NCBI GenBank assembly: GCA_023423695.1
Contig: JAFAFA010000063.1
Location: 1-64,000 of the forward strand
Reading direction: 5' to 3'
Length of the DNA: 64,000 nucleotides
DNA from: Pseudomonadota bacterium
GTDB taxonomy: Bacteria > Pseudomonadota > Alphaproteobacteria > Azospirillales > Azospirillaceae
This document shows, piece after piece, positions 24,234-33,800 of this stretch. Made by a program: the position numbers and the translations under genes. The notes under the pieces were generated by a model. It did not search any database. It was not told the DNA's origin and saw only the letters and a list, made by a program, of their open reading frames with translations. The stretch's first letter is position 1; each line of letters opens with the position of its first letter.

Positions 24234-25259
24234 ATGCTCGATCCCATTGTCCTGAGTTCCCTCGTCAAGGCGCACGAGAAGACCCTGAAGGGTCTTCTGC
24301 ACGTCGAAAAGGTGCTGAATTCGCGCTTCATCGGCATGGAGACCCATGTGCGGGCCTTGACCCTGGCCGTCGCGTGCGGCGAGCCGCTTCTGCTGGTCGG
24401 ACCGCCTGGCACCGCGAAGTCGCGGCTGATACGGGCCTTCTGCGGCACCATCGGCATCTTTGACGAAGACGACATTGCGAAGCGGAACGACGGCTATTTC
24501 GAATATCTGCTGACGCCCTTCACCGAACCTGGGGAATTGTTCGGGCACTACGACATCTCGGCGCTTCAAGGTGGCAAAGGCATGGTCCGCCTGGAGAAGG
24601 GGATGATGCAGAACGCCAAGGTCGTCTTCCTGGACGAGGTGTTTAATGCTTCCAGCGCCATCCTGAACTCGGTCCTGTCCTTCATGAACGAGCGGCTGTT
24701 CCACGACCGGGGCGAAATCCGCCGGGTGCAGATGCGCTGCATGTTCGCGGCCACCAACGACGTGCCGCGCGGCGGCGAGCTGCGGGCGGTCTATGATCGT
24801 TTCGTGTTGCGCAGCTGGGTGGATAACGTTCAGGGCACGCGGGAGGACATCGGTGCGTTGATCCAGCGCGGATGGCAGGAAACCTATGGCCGCCATACGC
24901 ACGAGAACCTTTCCTCGCTGCTGGACGACGTCAAGGCGTTGGGTGACGGGATCCGCGGAGCGACGAAGAGCGGAACGGAAAGCCGCGCCGATAGCACTGC
25001 GCTGTTCGGCAATCTTGCCCATCTGGTCAAGACCGCACGCCAGTACAACGCCAGTGCGGTGTCCAACCGCCGCCTGGTGAAGCTCAGCTACATCATGACG
25101 GTTCATCGCATGCTGCGTGCCGTCCAGGAGGAAACGGCCGCGGGCAAGCCGCTGACCATCGGCCGTCCAGAACTGGCGCTGTTCTGGAAGCACTTCCTGG
25201 ATAGCCTCGATCCGATGGTGGTGCAAAAGCTCGAAAAGCTGCCTTTCCCGATGGAGTGA
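24234..25259 (+). CDS. RavA-like MoxR AAA+ ATPase (second ATPase)
   Basis: A 341-residue ATPase with Walker A GPPGTAKS (56-63), Walker B VVFLDEVFNA (130-139), sensor 1 ATND (173-176) and the arginine finger in VYDRF (R189). The opening RFIGMETHVRALTLAVACGE and the EYLLTPFTEPGELFG stretch are characteristic of RavA-type MoxR proteins. It is unlike the first MoxR in sequence. It is 15 bp after the preceding gene and overlaps the following one. RavA normally works with the vWA protein ViaA; no ViaA-type gene is obvious, so the next, unrecognised protein may fill that place. Confidence 0.93.
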   Translation: MLDPIVLSSLVKAHEKTLKGLLHVEKVLNSRFIGMETHVRALTLAVACGEPLLLVGPPGTAKSRLIRAFCGTIGIFDEDDIAKRNDGYFEYLLTPFTEPGELFGHYDISALQGGKGMVRLEKGMMQNAKVVFLDEVFNASSAILNSVLSFMNERLFHDRGEIRRVQMRCMFAATNDVPRGGELRAVYDRFVLRSWVDNVQGTREDIGALIQRGWQETYGRHTHENLSSLLDDVKALGDGIRGATKSGTESRADSTALFGNLAHLVKTARQYNASAVSNRRLVKLSYIMTVHRMLRAVQEETAAGKPLTIGRPELALFWKHFLDSLDPMVVQKLEKLPFPME

Positions 25260-26989
25260 TGCCGGTGCAGGTGACCATCCTCGCCCCGCAGGTCTGGCAG
25301 CCCGCGGTCGACGTCGCGGCGGCGGACCTGTCGGACCCGGCGGCATCGCTGATGCGCGCTGCGATTCGATACCTCCATGACCGCCATGTCGGCATCGCTC
25401 CGCGTCCTGCGGCGCGTCTGGCCTTAACGCTGCTGCGCGATGGGCGTTCGACATCAAGGACGCTCCGCGCGCGCCGGGAGCTGGCGGCGGACTGGACCGG
25501 CGTCGTGGAAAGGCTGGCGGCTTCGGTGCTTCCCGAGGTGTCGGGCGGCGAAGGGCGCGGGGCCGGCGGGCAGCGGCGGGAGCGGTCCCCTGCGACAGTA
25601 CAGCCGTCGTCCATCCCCTTCGCCATCCTCGACCGGATTGTCCTGCCGCTCGTGGCGGCGGCGCAGCGCCGGACCGGCCGTTGCTGCCTGTTCGGCGCCG
25701 CCGGGCACGCGGTTCCGTCAGCGGGGGCAAGGTACCTTGACGATTACGACTCCGAACAGGATGCCGCAATCGGGGCAGTGTGTGCCGCAATTTCCGTCGA
25801 TCCGCCTCGGCTGTTCTGGGCGCACCGCGGTGTTGACATGGCAGCTCTATCGCGCGGATCGGCCGGAAATGGCGGCTCTTTTCCACTTCCCGACGCAGAT
25901 CCGGAGACGGTTGCCTTGCTGATGCGCCTGGAACCCGTGCTCGGCACCATGGTACGGCGGCCGGTGCAGAGCCGCAGGCCTCAGCGCGCCGCCCTCCAGG
26001 CTAGCGGCGTGCGGCCGCGCGAAGGCGGCGTAGCCGGCATCCGCACGACGCGGTCCATCGACGACATCGACGATATGCTCGTCAGCGAATTCACCAATCA
26101 CCCGCTGATCCTGCTCGACCGGCTGGTCAACAGCGGCTTCATGGTGCGTCATCGTCCGCCGCGCCGACAGAACCGGCGCGACGTCCTGCTGGTCGGAGCG
26201 ATGCCCGGCGGCTCGCGCGGCGCGGCCGGGCGGCTGGCAAAGGTGAGCTGGATCGACGCAATGGCCCGCTTGGCTCCGCTTCTGCAGGATGCCGGCCTGT
26301 TCAACAGCGACTTTGCTTGGCTGGACGGCGACCGGTTGGGCGGATTGTCCTCCGGCTTTTCCGGATTGCCGCAGGGGCTGCCGCTCCCCGGTGACGGCGT
26401 CAACCTGTCGGCGGCCGACCGGATGCGGTTCGTTTGGGCGCTCGACTGGCTGCCTGAACTACTCGACCGGCGTCGGACCTACCCGTCCAGCGTGGAGGCA
26501 TCGGGTGTCGATCCACAGGACGGGACGCACCGGAGCGCCACCGAACTCAGCAGTGCGGCCGGCCGCTGGGTGGCTGGCGCGCTCGCGCATACCATGGAAC
26601 GGGCGCATTCCACCGCCGGCGGGGAGAGCCGTGCGCTTGAGGTGAACGATTATGGCGTCGTCCACGTCATTGTCATGCTGCCCCGTCCGGCCGCAGGGCT
26701 GGAAGACGGCGAGGTGCGGTCCGCCGTCTTTGCCGCCGTCAACTCCTTGCGCCTGGAGGTCGGGCGGCGGCAAACCGCGAGCGTCCTCTGGCTTCCCGGG
26801 CGCATCGGGGACATCGACCACTGGACGATGGCGTTCGGGGAGGGACCGTCCCGGCGGGTCGCAGATTTCCTTGCTCCACCGCCCGCGGCCACGCCGGAAA
26901 CGGCCGATGCGGCCGACCCCCACCGGATCGCGGGTGGCCTTATCGGCCTGTGGCTCACTCATCTTCAGGAGGCCATCCTTGGTGGCTGA
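25259..26989 (+). CDS. Unknown operon protein (576 residues)
   Basis: No family is recognised. The N-terminal part (about 1-130) is helical and ends in an Arg/Gly-rich linker. Two C-terminal blocks look folded: RRDVLLVGAMPGGSRGAAG with WIDAMARLAPLLQDAGLF (about 310-350), and VVHVIVMLPRPAAGLEDGEV (about 470-490). The alternation of hydrophobic strands and helices could fit a strongly diverged vWA or Rossmann-like fold, but no MIDAS is visible. ATG 25259 (TGATG overlap) or GTG 25256 are the possible starts. Its place directly after the RavA-like ATPase suggests it is that enzyme's partner. Confidence 0.72.
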   Translation: MPVQVTILAPQVWQPAVDVAAADLSDPAASLMRAAIRYLHDRHVGIAPRPAARLALTLLRDGRSTSRTLRARRELAADWTGVVERLAASVLPEVSGGEGRGAGGQRRERSPATVQPSSIPFAILDRIVLPLVAAAQRRTGRCCLFGAAGHAVPSAGARYLDDYDSEQDAAIGAVCAAISVDPPRLFWAHRGVDMAALSRGSAGNGGSFPLPDADPETVALLMRLEPVLGTMVRRPVQSRRPQRAALQASGVRPREGGVAGIRTTRSIDDIDDMLVSEFTNHPLILLDRLVNSGFMVRHRPPRRQNRRDVLLVGAMPGGSRGAAGRLAKVSWIDAMARLAPLLQDAGLFNSDFAWLDGDRLGGLSSGFSGLPQGLPLPGDGVNLSAADRMRFVWALDWLPELLDRRRTYPSSVEASGVDPQDGTHRSATELSSAAGRWVAGALAHTMERAHSTAGGESRALEVNDYGVVHVIVMLPRPAAGLEDGEVRSAVFAAVNSLRLEVGRRQTASVLWLPGRIGDIDHWTMAFGEGPSRRVADFLAPPPAATPETADAADPHRIAGGLIGLWLTHLQEAILGG

Positions 26990-29105
26990 GCGCTGTTTTC
27001 TGATGCCTGTCATGACTGCGACCGAAGCGTTGCAGGTCTTGGCGTCTCTCGTCGGATCGGCGGAGGCGGCGCGTGCCGCACGGCTGCGCGTCCGGCCCGA
27101 AGCCGGCGGGTATGCCCGGATCCTGATCCCGGACCCCTACGTGAAGACCGGCACGGAGGCCCGGCGGAAACAGCGCGAGGCGCTATTCCAGGCATTGACC
27201 GAGTCCGTAAGGAAGGTCCTGGGCGGTGGCGATGCCGACGAGGAGGCGCACCTCGACCCCGACGGGCGCGGCATCATGGATGCATTCGAAGCAGCGCCCT
27301 GGCTGCTGCTGGTCAGCGGTTGGCGCCGTGGCGGCGATGCCGCCGAACCGATACCCGGCGAAGCGCTCGTTCTGCTTCGATCCGGCGACGAGGACGCCGC
27401 CTGGGCAGTGTTCGATCAGTTGAACGTCCACGCCACCGCCGTGCGCGTCGCCGCGGCCGAGCCGGTAGGCGGCAGTGGCGGCCGCAGACTCTACCTCTTC
27501 CATCTGCGCGATGACGAAGCCCGGATTTCTTCCTTCCAGGGCCTGCGGAGCAGCGGCCTGCTGGAACCGGACGCGGTGTTGGACGGGTTTTCGGCCGATG
27601 GGCGGAGCCTGTTCCTTCCGGGTGGGACGGCGCCGGATGCCCAAGCGCTCCGGCCGTTCCTCAAAATTTGCACGGTCCTGACCGATCTGGCCGCGCGCAA
27701 CGAGCGTGGACCGGTGCTCGCGCTCACCGCTGCAACGGAGGGCGCGGAGCACCGGGTTGACCTCTACCCCTTAAATCGGTTGAGCTACCGCGATAAGACG
27801 GCGCTCTGGCCGGTTGCTGGAGGCGATTCAGAAACCGGGCCGATGAACGTCCTGCGGGTTCATGACCTTGCTAACTCCGACCGCATGGTCGACGCATTGG
27901 CGGAGCGGATACGGGCTGCGGAACCCCTGGTCGGCTATGAGCTGGAACTGCGGACCGACTATCCCGGGCCGGGGACGGAGATCGACCTGCTGCGCGTGCA
28001 GGAAAGGATCGCCTACTATTCGGAACTTGCCGCCTATCTGGGCGGACTTACCCATCCGCAGCCGCTGCTGATGCGGTTCGCCGACCGCGATCTTCCGGCG
28101 TTGGCCGATGCCCTCAGGCGCTTCACGCTCAAGGACATCGACGACGGGCGCGTCCGTTATGCTTTCCAGGCTACGGGTGCGGACGACGGCGTTCATTACC
28201 TGCTGGTGGCGCCGGAAGAAACCGCACCTTCCTCGCCGCTGCCGGAGGAATTTTGGCAGGATAGGTTGGGCGCCCAGCCGATGCTGTTCCGGGTCGATCC
28301 GTTCTTCGCCCGCTTCTACGATTCGGCACGGCCACGCAGCCTGGTGTTCGTTCCCGAACGCGCCGCGCTGTTCCCGCCCCTGCACAGCTGGGACCAGGCG
28401 GACATCGATGGTTACCTGCGCAGCACACTGTCCGGCTGGTTCCATGGCAGGCATGGCGCCCAGGCGATTCCCGCCGAACCCTTCTATCTGTTCCGGCACG
28501 ACGGGCAGGGCATGGTCGTCGTCGAAATTCTGGATTCCGCGGCCTTTGTTCCCATCCGCCAGCGCATCGGATGGCTGAACCGCAATCTTGAGCTTCGCCA
28601 CCGTCTGGAAGTCGAGAGCCTCGTGGTCGAGCTTGCGGACAAGGCCGGCCGCGCCGCATTGGCCGACCGCGTCGTTGTTGACGAGAAGGTGGCCGTCGGG
28701 GCATTCAACGCCGCCGCGCAGCGGGCCGAACGGCATGTCGGCGGCCAATTGGAGGAGCTTCTGGACCTGCTGGCGGAAGAAGCGGGGGAAGCTGCATCGA
28801 GAGCACTGGCCGCTTCCGAAACGCTGGAGCGCCTTTATGAGGATCTCGACGTTATCGACGCCGCAGTGGCTGAGTTGACCAAGCGCACACGATCGGTCGA
28901 AACCGCCCTGGACGGGTTGAACCGAGAACGCAAGGGCTTCGTCGAAAAGCGCGAGCAGTACCAGAAGGATGTGGTGGACGTCATCGCCAGCGCCGACACC
29001 ACGCTCGCCTCGTTGGAGGAGTCGGTGACCCGCCGGATCGGGCATCTCAAGGATACCTACCGCCGGCTGCGCGCCATGCTCGACGACGGGAGGAGCGGCC
29101 TGTGA
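26982..29105 (+). CDS. Unknown protein with C-terminal coiled coil (707 residues)
   Basis: No family is recognised. GTG 26982 overlaps the previous gene by 8 bases and has AGGAGG nine bases upstream, so it is preferred over ATG 27003. Residues 1-530 are a mixed alpha/beta region with many charged and aromatic residues. Residues about 545-700 form long heptad-rich helices (FNAAAQRAERHVGGQLEELL, LTKRTRSVETALDGLNRERK, KREQYQKDVVDVIASADTTL), a clear coiled coil. No membrane segment is present. It is likely a cytosolic oligomer or adaptor, coupled to the small membrane protein that follows. Confidence 0.75.
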   Translation: MAERCFLMPVMTATEALQVLASLVGSAEAARAARLRVRPEAGGYARILIPDPYVKTGTEARRKQREALFQALTESVRKVLGGGDADEEAHLDPDGRGIMDAFEAAPWLLLVSGWRRGGDAAEPIPGEALVLLRSGDEDAAWAVFDQLNVHATAVRVAAAEPVGGSGGRRLYLFHLRDDEARISSFQGLRSSGLLEPDAVLDGFSADGRSLFLPGGTAPDAQALRPFLKICTVLTDLAARNERGPVLALTAATEGAEHRVDLYPLNRLSYRDKTALWPVAGGDSETGPMNVLRVHDLANSDRMVDALAERIRAAEPLVGYELELRTDYPGPGTEIDLLRVQERIAYYSELAAYLGGLTHPQPLLMRFADRDLPALADALRRFTLKDIDDGRVRYAFQATGADDGVHYLLVAPEETAPSSPLPEEFWQDRLGAQPMLFRVDPFFARFYDSARPRSLVFVPERAALFPPLHSWDQADIDGYLRSTLSGWFHGRHGAQAIPAEPFYLFRHDGQGMVVVEILDSAAFVPIRQRIGWLNRNLELRHRLEVESLVVELADKAGRAALADRVVVDEKVAVGAFNAAAQRAERHVGGQLEELLDLLAEEAGEAASRALAASETLERLYEDLDVIDAAVAELTKRTRSVETALDGLNRERKGFVEKREQYQKDVVDVIASADTTLASLEESVTRRIGHLKDTYRRLRAMLDDGRSGL

Positions 29106-29569
29106 GCGACCTCTTGGGGCAGGAGTTCCGTTCGGCAGCCGAGCGTCACGACGAGATCCTGCGGACCGCCGACGAACAGGTGGCCGCGGGCGGTGCGCGG
29201 GCAGGCCGACTGCGCGCCGATGGCCTGCGGGTGAGCGAGGAATTGATCGGCGACATCGGGCATTGGACCGGCCGCCTACGCTTCCACCGGCAGCGGTTGG
29301 CCGAGCTTCGTGACCAACTCGACGCTGAGCGCGTCGCAGTTCACCGCGTCGCGCGTCGCGTGCTGTGGGGATGGTCGGCCATCTGGCTGAGGGTAAACAT
29401 CGTCGCCCTGTGGATCCGCCTGCACATCGTGGCGATCCTTATCGTGGCAATGCTGATGGGAGTGGGAACCCTGGTGGCCGTCTATTGGGATGTCATCGTC
29501 GCGGCGTACCGTGCACTGACGGGGGCGTTCGGCAGTGGGATCGCCGCCGGCGGAAAGGCGAAGCCATGA
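29102..29569 (+). CDS. Small membrane protein (155 residues)
   Basis: Residues 1-88 are helical and charged (RHDEILRTADEQ, FHRQRLAELRDQLDAERVAV), like a short coiled coil. A membrane helix follows at about 106-128 (RLHIVAILIVAMLMGVGTLV), perhaps preceded by a Trp-rich interface helix. The C-terminus is short and Gly/Ala-rich. GTG 29102 overlaps the previous stop (GTGA) and GGGAGGAG lies 6 bases upstream. It could recruit the preceding coiled-coil protein to the membrane. Confidence 0.75.
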   Translation: MSDLLGQEFRSAAERHDEILRTADEQVAAGGARAGRLRADGLRVSEELIGDIGHWTGRLRFHRQRLAELRDQLDAERVAVHRVARRVLWGWSAIWLRVNIVALWIRLHIVAILIVAMLMGVGTLVAVYWDVIVAAYRALTGAFGSGIAAGGKAKP

Positions 29570-30894
29570 CCGACCTGTCCGCCCGCCCGCCATCCTCCTA
29601 CTCGCGGTACCTACGCCCGCTGCTGCCGGCGAGGGATCCTGATTTGGCCGGCCGACTGGCCCGGCGTTGGAGTCTGGCCGCGCTGCTTGCGGGAACGGTG
29701 GGGCTGCTGGCATATGGCACCCGCGCCCGCTGGTTCGATCCCGATGGTCCGGGTCGTGCCGCATACTGGTTGCACGACCGGCTCTATCTGTCGGCGAAGG
29801 GCTACCTATGGTCCGCATGGTTTCCGGACTCGACCGTGCCCTGGACGGTCGCCGCCTTGTTGTCGGCGATCGGGCTTGCCGGCTGGCTTTCCGGCCGTCC
29901 GCTGCTGCGCGCACTTCACGATGTCCTGACCCGGCGGACACTGGCGCATCCCGTCGGTCGTCCCCTGCTCGACCGTTGGCACGCGCTCACGGTGCGCGGC
30001 GCCCTGCGTGCATGCCATCTCGAACTGGTTGCCGAACAGATGCGGGCCGATCTGCTCGACGCGATGGATGCCGGTCCCGAGGGGCCGCGCCGGGACGGGC
30101 TGTCCGACGAGTTGTGCGCCGAGCGGCTATCCGCAATCGTCATGCTCTCGTCGAGTTGGCGGCTTCGGTCCGACGGTGGAGAGGCCACCCGATTGGCTGT
30201 CGCAGCCGACCTGCTGGAAGCCCTCCTGCGGATCGCGCATGGGGTGGATGGAACGCGCCCCGGCGCCATTGACCCAGCACTCGACCACTTGTCCGCCCTG
30301 CTCGAACCTGTTCTATCCGATCTGGCGTCGGTTCCCGCCGGCGACCCCTTCGCTCCCGCCGCGCTGGCCGCGGACGCGATCGTCCTGGTGCGGGCATCGA
30401 CGATGCGCCGCGCATCCGGACGTCTCGCCGATCCGGTCACACTGCGGCCCATTGCCGCCAGTGTTATGGAGCGCTGCAACCGCTTGAACGCCATCCGTTT
30501 TGCAGTCGAGCGCGGCTTGGGTGGGCATGGAAGGGAGGTCGCGGTCCCCAGCGCCGCTGCCCCGGCTTGCGGACGCCTGGCATTGCTGATTGCTTTTGCC
30601 ATGGCCGGGGAGTCGGCGGAGTTCGAGCTTGCCAACTCCACCCTCGACAGCATGTCCAGTTTGGATTTCGCGCGCAACGTCGGCTTGCCGGCACCTGTAT
30701 CCGCCTTTGCCGATATGTGGCTGGCCGAAGCACCTGATCTGCCGCACTGGCGGATCGCCGCGCGGCTGGCCCAGGCCGAACCATGGACCGGATTTGGCTG
30801 CGCGGACCTGACTTTCCCCGCCGATCTGACTCACTTGACCGAACCGATGCATCGCCTCGTCTGGATTGCGGGCGCACCGGAGACCAGCGAATGA
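29566..30894 (+). CDS. Unknown membrane protein (442 residues)
   Basis: Two N-terminal membrane segments (about 36-52 and 92-108) separated by a 40-residue Trp/Tyr-rich loop (RAAYWLHDRLYLSAKGYLW). A large helical soluble domain (about 125-442) follows, with runs such as ATRLAVAADLLEALLRIAHG and RLALLIAFAMAGESAEFELA. The family is not recognised. ATG 29566 overlaps the previous stop (ATGA). The two-pass topology puts both ends on the same side, probably the cytosol, so it may link the ATPase side to the periplasmic giant protein encoded next. Confidence 0.75.
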   Translation: MTDLSARPPSSYSRYLRPLLPARDPDLAGRLARRWSLAALLAGTVGLLAYGTRARWFDPDGPGRAAYWLHDRLYLSAKGYLWSAWFPDSTVPWTVAALLSAIGLAGWLSGRPLLRALHDVLTRRTLAHPVGRPLLDRWHALTVRGALRACHLELVAEQMRADLLDAMDAGPEGPRRDGLSDELCAERLSAIVMLSSSWRLRSDGGEATRLAVAADLLEALLRIAHGVDGTRPGAIDPALDHLSALLEPVLSDLASVPAGDPFAPAALAADAIVLVRASTMRRASGRLADPVTLRPIAASVMERCNRLNAIRFAVERGLGGHGREVAVPSAAAPACGRLALLIAFAMAGESAEFELANSTLDSMSSLDFARNVGLPAPVSAFADMWLAEAPDLPHWRIAARLAQAEPWTGFGCADLTFPADLTHLTEPMHRLVWIAGAPETSE

Positions 30895-33800
30895 CCGACC
30901 GCCCTTTCCTGTCGACCTTCCACGCGTGGCGACGCTCACGCCGGCAGCAGTCCATAGCCGATGCACGCCGCTTGCCGCTGAAGGGTCGTGCCGATGCGGT
31001 GTTTCTGGGATTATCGGCCCTGCTGGTGGGCAGCTTGGCGGTCGGCGCCTATGGCGCGATGGAGTTGGCCCGTGGTCTCGGTTGGTTCGATCCACCGGTA
31101 GCTGCGCCGGTCCGCGACGAGCGGATCTTGGACAACCTGCGCCGCAACCTGCCGGAACAGAAGCTTCTTGCTGCAGCATGGGATTCCGATGAGAAGGTGT
31201 TAACGATCAGCCAGTCCGGCGGCGCAGTGCATCGCCTGGAGGCTAGTACCGGGCTGTGGTCGCGGGAACGGCCCGTTGACGATGTTCCGGCTCTTCGCAG
31301 CGATCTGGTCCAACTCCGGGCAGGCTGCGGTGGCGACCAAACCGCGCGTCACGACTGCGCCGACTCCGCGCCGCTGTGGGGACTTGGCGAACATGGCTCA
31401 TTGGTCCGCCGCTTGGAGGGGCGCTGGCGCAGTCTGATCGGGGATAGCACCTTCGTCGGGCGCGACGGCAAGCAGGTGGAAGGTGATGCGCTGATCACCG
31501 CAGCGCTGTCGAAGGACGGAAACTGGCTCTTCCTTGGCACCAAGCAGCAAGGCGGTGGACTCTACAGCTTGAAGGACCGGAACTGGGTCGCTCTCGGGAC
31601 GGCACAGGATGCGCTGCCGCGTGGACGGATCGAACACGCGGTCTGGTGGCGCGACCGATTTGCGGTCGGCGGTCCGGAAGGGCTGGCCCTGCTCTCGCCG
31701 GACGAAAAGGCGCCGGCTGCCGAGCGGTTGCCCGGGGTGGCGGCGGTCGCAGACCTGCTGGTCGATGACCAGGAACGCCTGCTCGCCTTGGAGAAGCGTC
31801 CCTGCGACGTCGGAGGCGACGGCTGCCTGAGGCTGTCGGCGCTAAAGCGGCCGGGAGGCAGCCCCGAATTTTTGATGGACGAACGCAACCACTATCCCGA
31901 ACTGGACGCAGCCGCACTGTTCTTCGCCGACCTCCAGGGCAAGACGTTGGTCGTGCTGGGGCAGAAAGGGGTGTTCGCGTACGATTCCGACATGCGCAAC
32001 TGGACCCGACTGGACGATCGGCCAGTCCTGACGGCGGTGCGGGAAAACGCCGTCGTGCTGTACGGCTATAGTGGCGGCGCGGCGGCCATCTCGCATGGCG
32101 TAGTGGGATCACGCTGGGAGCTGCCGGGGAAACAGGTCGCGCAGATCCTTGGGCTTGACCGGTCGCCCGCCGCGCTGACCGAGGATGGCGACGTCTATTC
32201 GCTACCGCCGGACGGGAATCCCGCCCCGCTGTTCCTGCGCGGTGGCACCGCGACCGATCCCCGGCGGTTCACGGAAGCGTTCGCGGCCGGGGAGCATGTG
32301 CTTCTCACCGGTTCGGGCAAGGCGCTGCTCCATGACGTGCGCCGGCGCAGCTATGCCGACATTGATCCTTCATCGCTACCATCCTGGCTGACAGACGCCA
32401 GGGTCCGGAAGGTCGTGTCGGGGGCTCACCTCTACGGACTCATTGCGCAGGGAAACGGTGTTACCGGCTCGGCTATCGACCTGTCCGCCATCGGAGGTCC
32501 AGGCGGTGCGGCCGGCGTCAACGTGCTTGGCGCAACGCCGCCCGTTCCGGGACCCTTACGGCAGGCACGCCCCTGGGCGCACAACGGTCTGGCGGCCATC
32601 GACGCCAATGGCAGCCTGCATCGCCTGGGTATCGGTGGCGACGAGGCGCTCACCGGTGCCTCACAGCCCTCGCTCGACCGCACCAAGCTGCGTGACATCG
32701 CCACAGTCGGTAACGAAACGGTCATCGCCGCTGCCACAGGCATTCGCTCCTACGACCACGGTAAAAGGGAGTGGGGAAATTGGGCAGCCACGAACCTGGA
32801 CGGGGGAGACATCCGGAACATCGCGGTCGACGGCCAGCGCATCCTCCTGCATACGGGGGGCGACCGGCTTGGTCTTCCCGACGGGCGCGTGCTGATCGGC
32901 GAGAGCCGGGTAACGTTGAAAGCCGCAGCGCTCAGCGACGCGATGCGGAGCGCCAACCTGCTCTATCTCGCGGGGCAGGGCAGTGTGGAGCAATACGATC
33001 TTGCCGCTCGAAGCGTCACCAAGCGCTGGAATCCGCCGGGCGATGCCGCCATCGGCATTGTCGACCTGCTGGGCGGCGAACCGATCACGCTGTCCGAGGG
33101 GCGCCTTGCGCTGGGTGACACGCTTCTGGGCGGCAACGACGGGCGTGTCCTGTCGGTATCGGCCGACCCCGCCAGAATTCTGACTGTCCGGGAGCAGAAC
33201 GGCACACGCCACTTGCGAATCCACGACGGCTCCGCACCGCGCAATCAGAATTCGGATCAGTGCCTGTTCCGAACGTCCACGGCGGGCGGGCGGGCGCGCC
33301 AGTTCCTCGATGCAAGACCGCTCGGCAACGGATGGATGCTTGTCCTGACGGATGACGGGCTGCGCCTCTACAGCGAGACCGCGCGCAGCTGGTACCCCGT
33401 ACGCGGACTGTCGAAGCCTGTGACCGGCCTGCATCGTGTCGGTGCTCATGTGGCGCTGGTCGCCGGGCAGTCTCCCGCATATGTGCAGTTCGTCGCCCTG
33501 TCCGAGATCACTCGTCCGGGTAGCTGCGCGGCCGACCCGGTTGCGCTGCCTGACCGCTGGATCGAGGCCCATAGCATCAGCATCGACGAGGCCGGCGGCA
33601 CGGCGTCTTGGCTTGCGGGCGACGGTTCTGTACAGGTCTGGAACGGCGGCAAGGTTCAGGCAGTACTGGCCTCCACCGCCATGGCCCCGCAGACCGACAA
33701 GGCCTTGCGCGTGTTCCCGGTCGGGAATGGGGCCGATTCCAAATTGGCTTTCGGCATGCCGGATGGCTTGGTTCTGTACCGGCTTTCCAATCATGGATGG

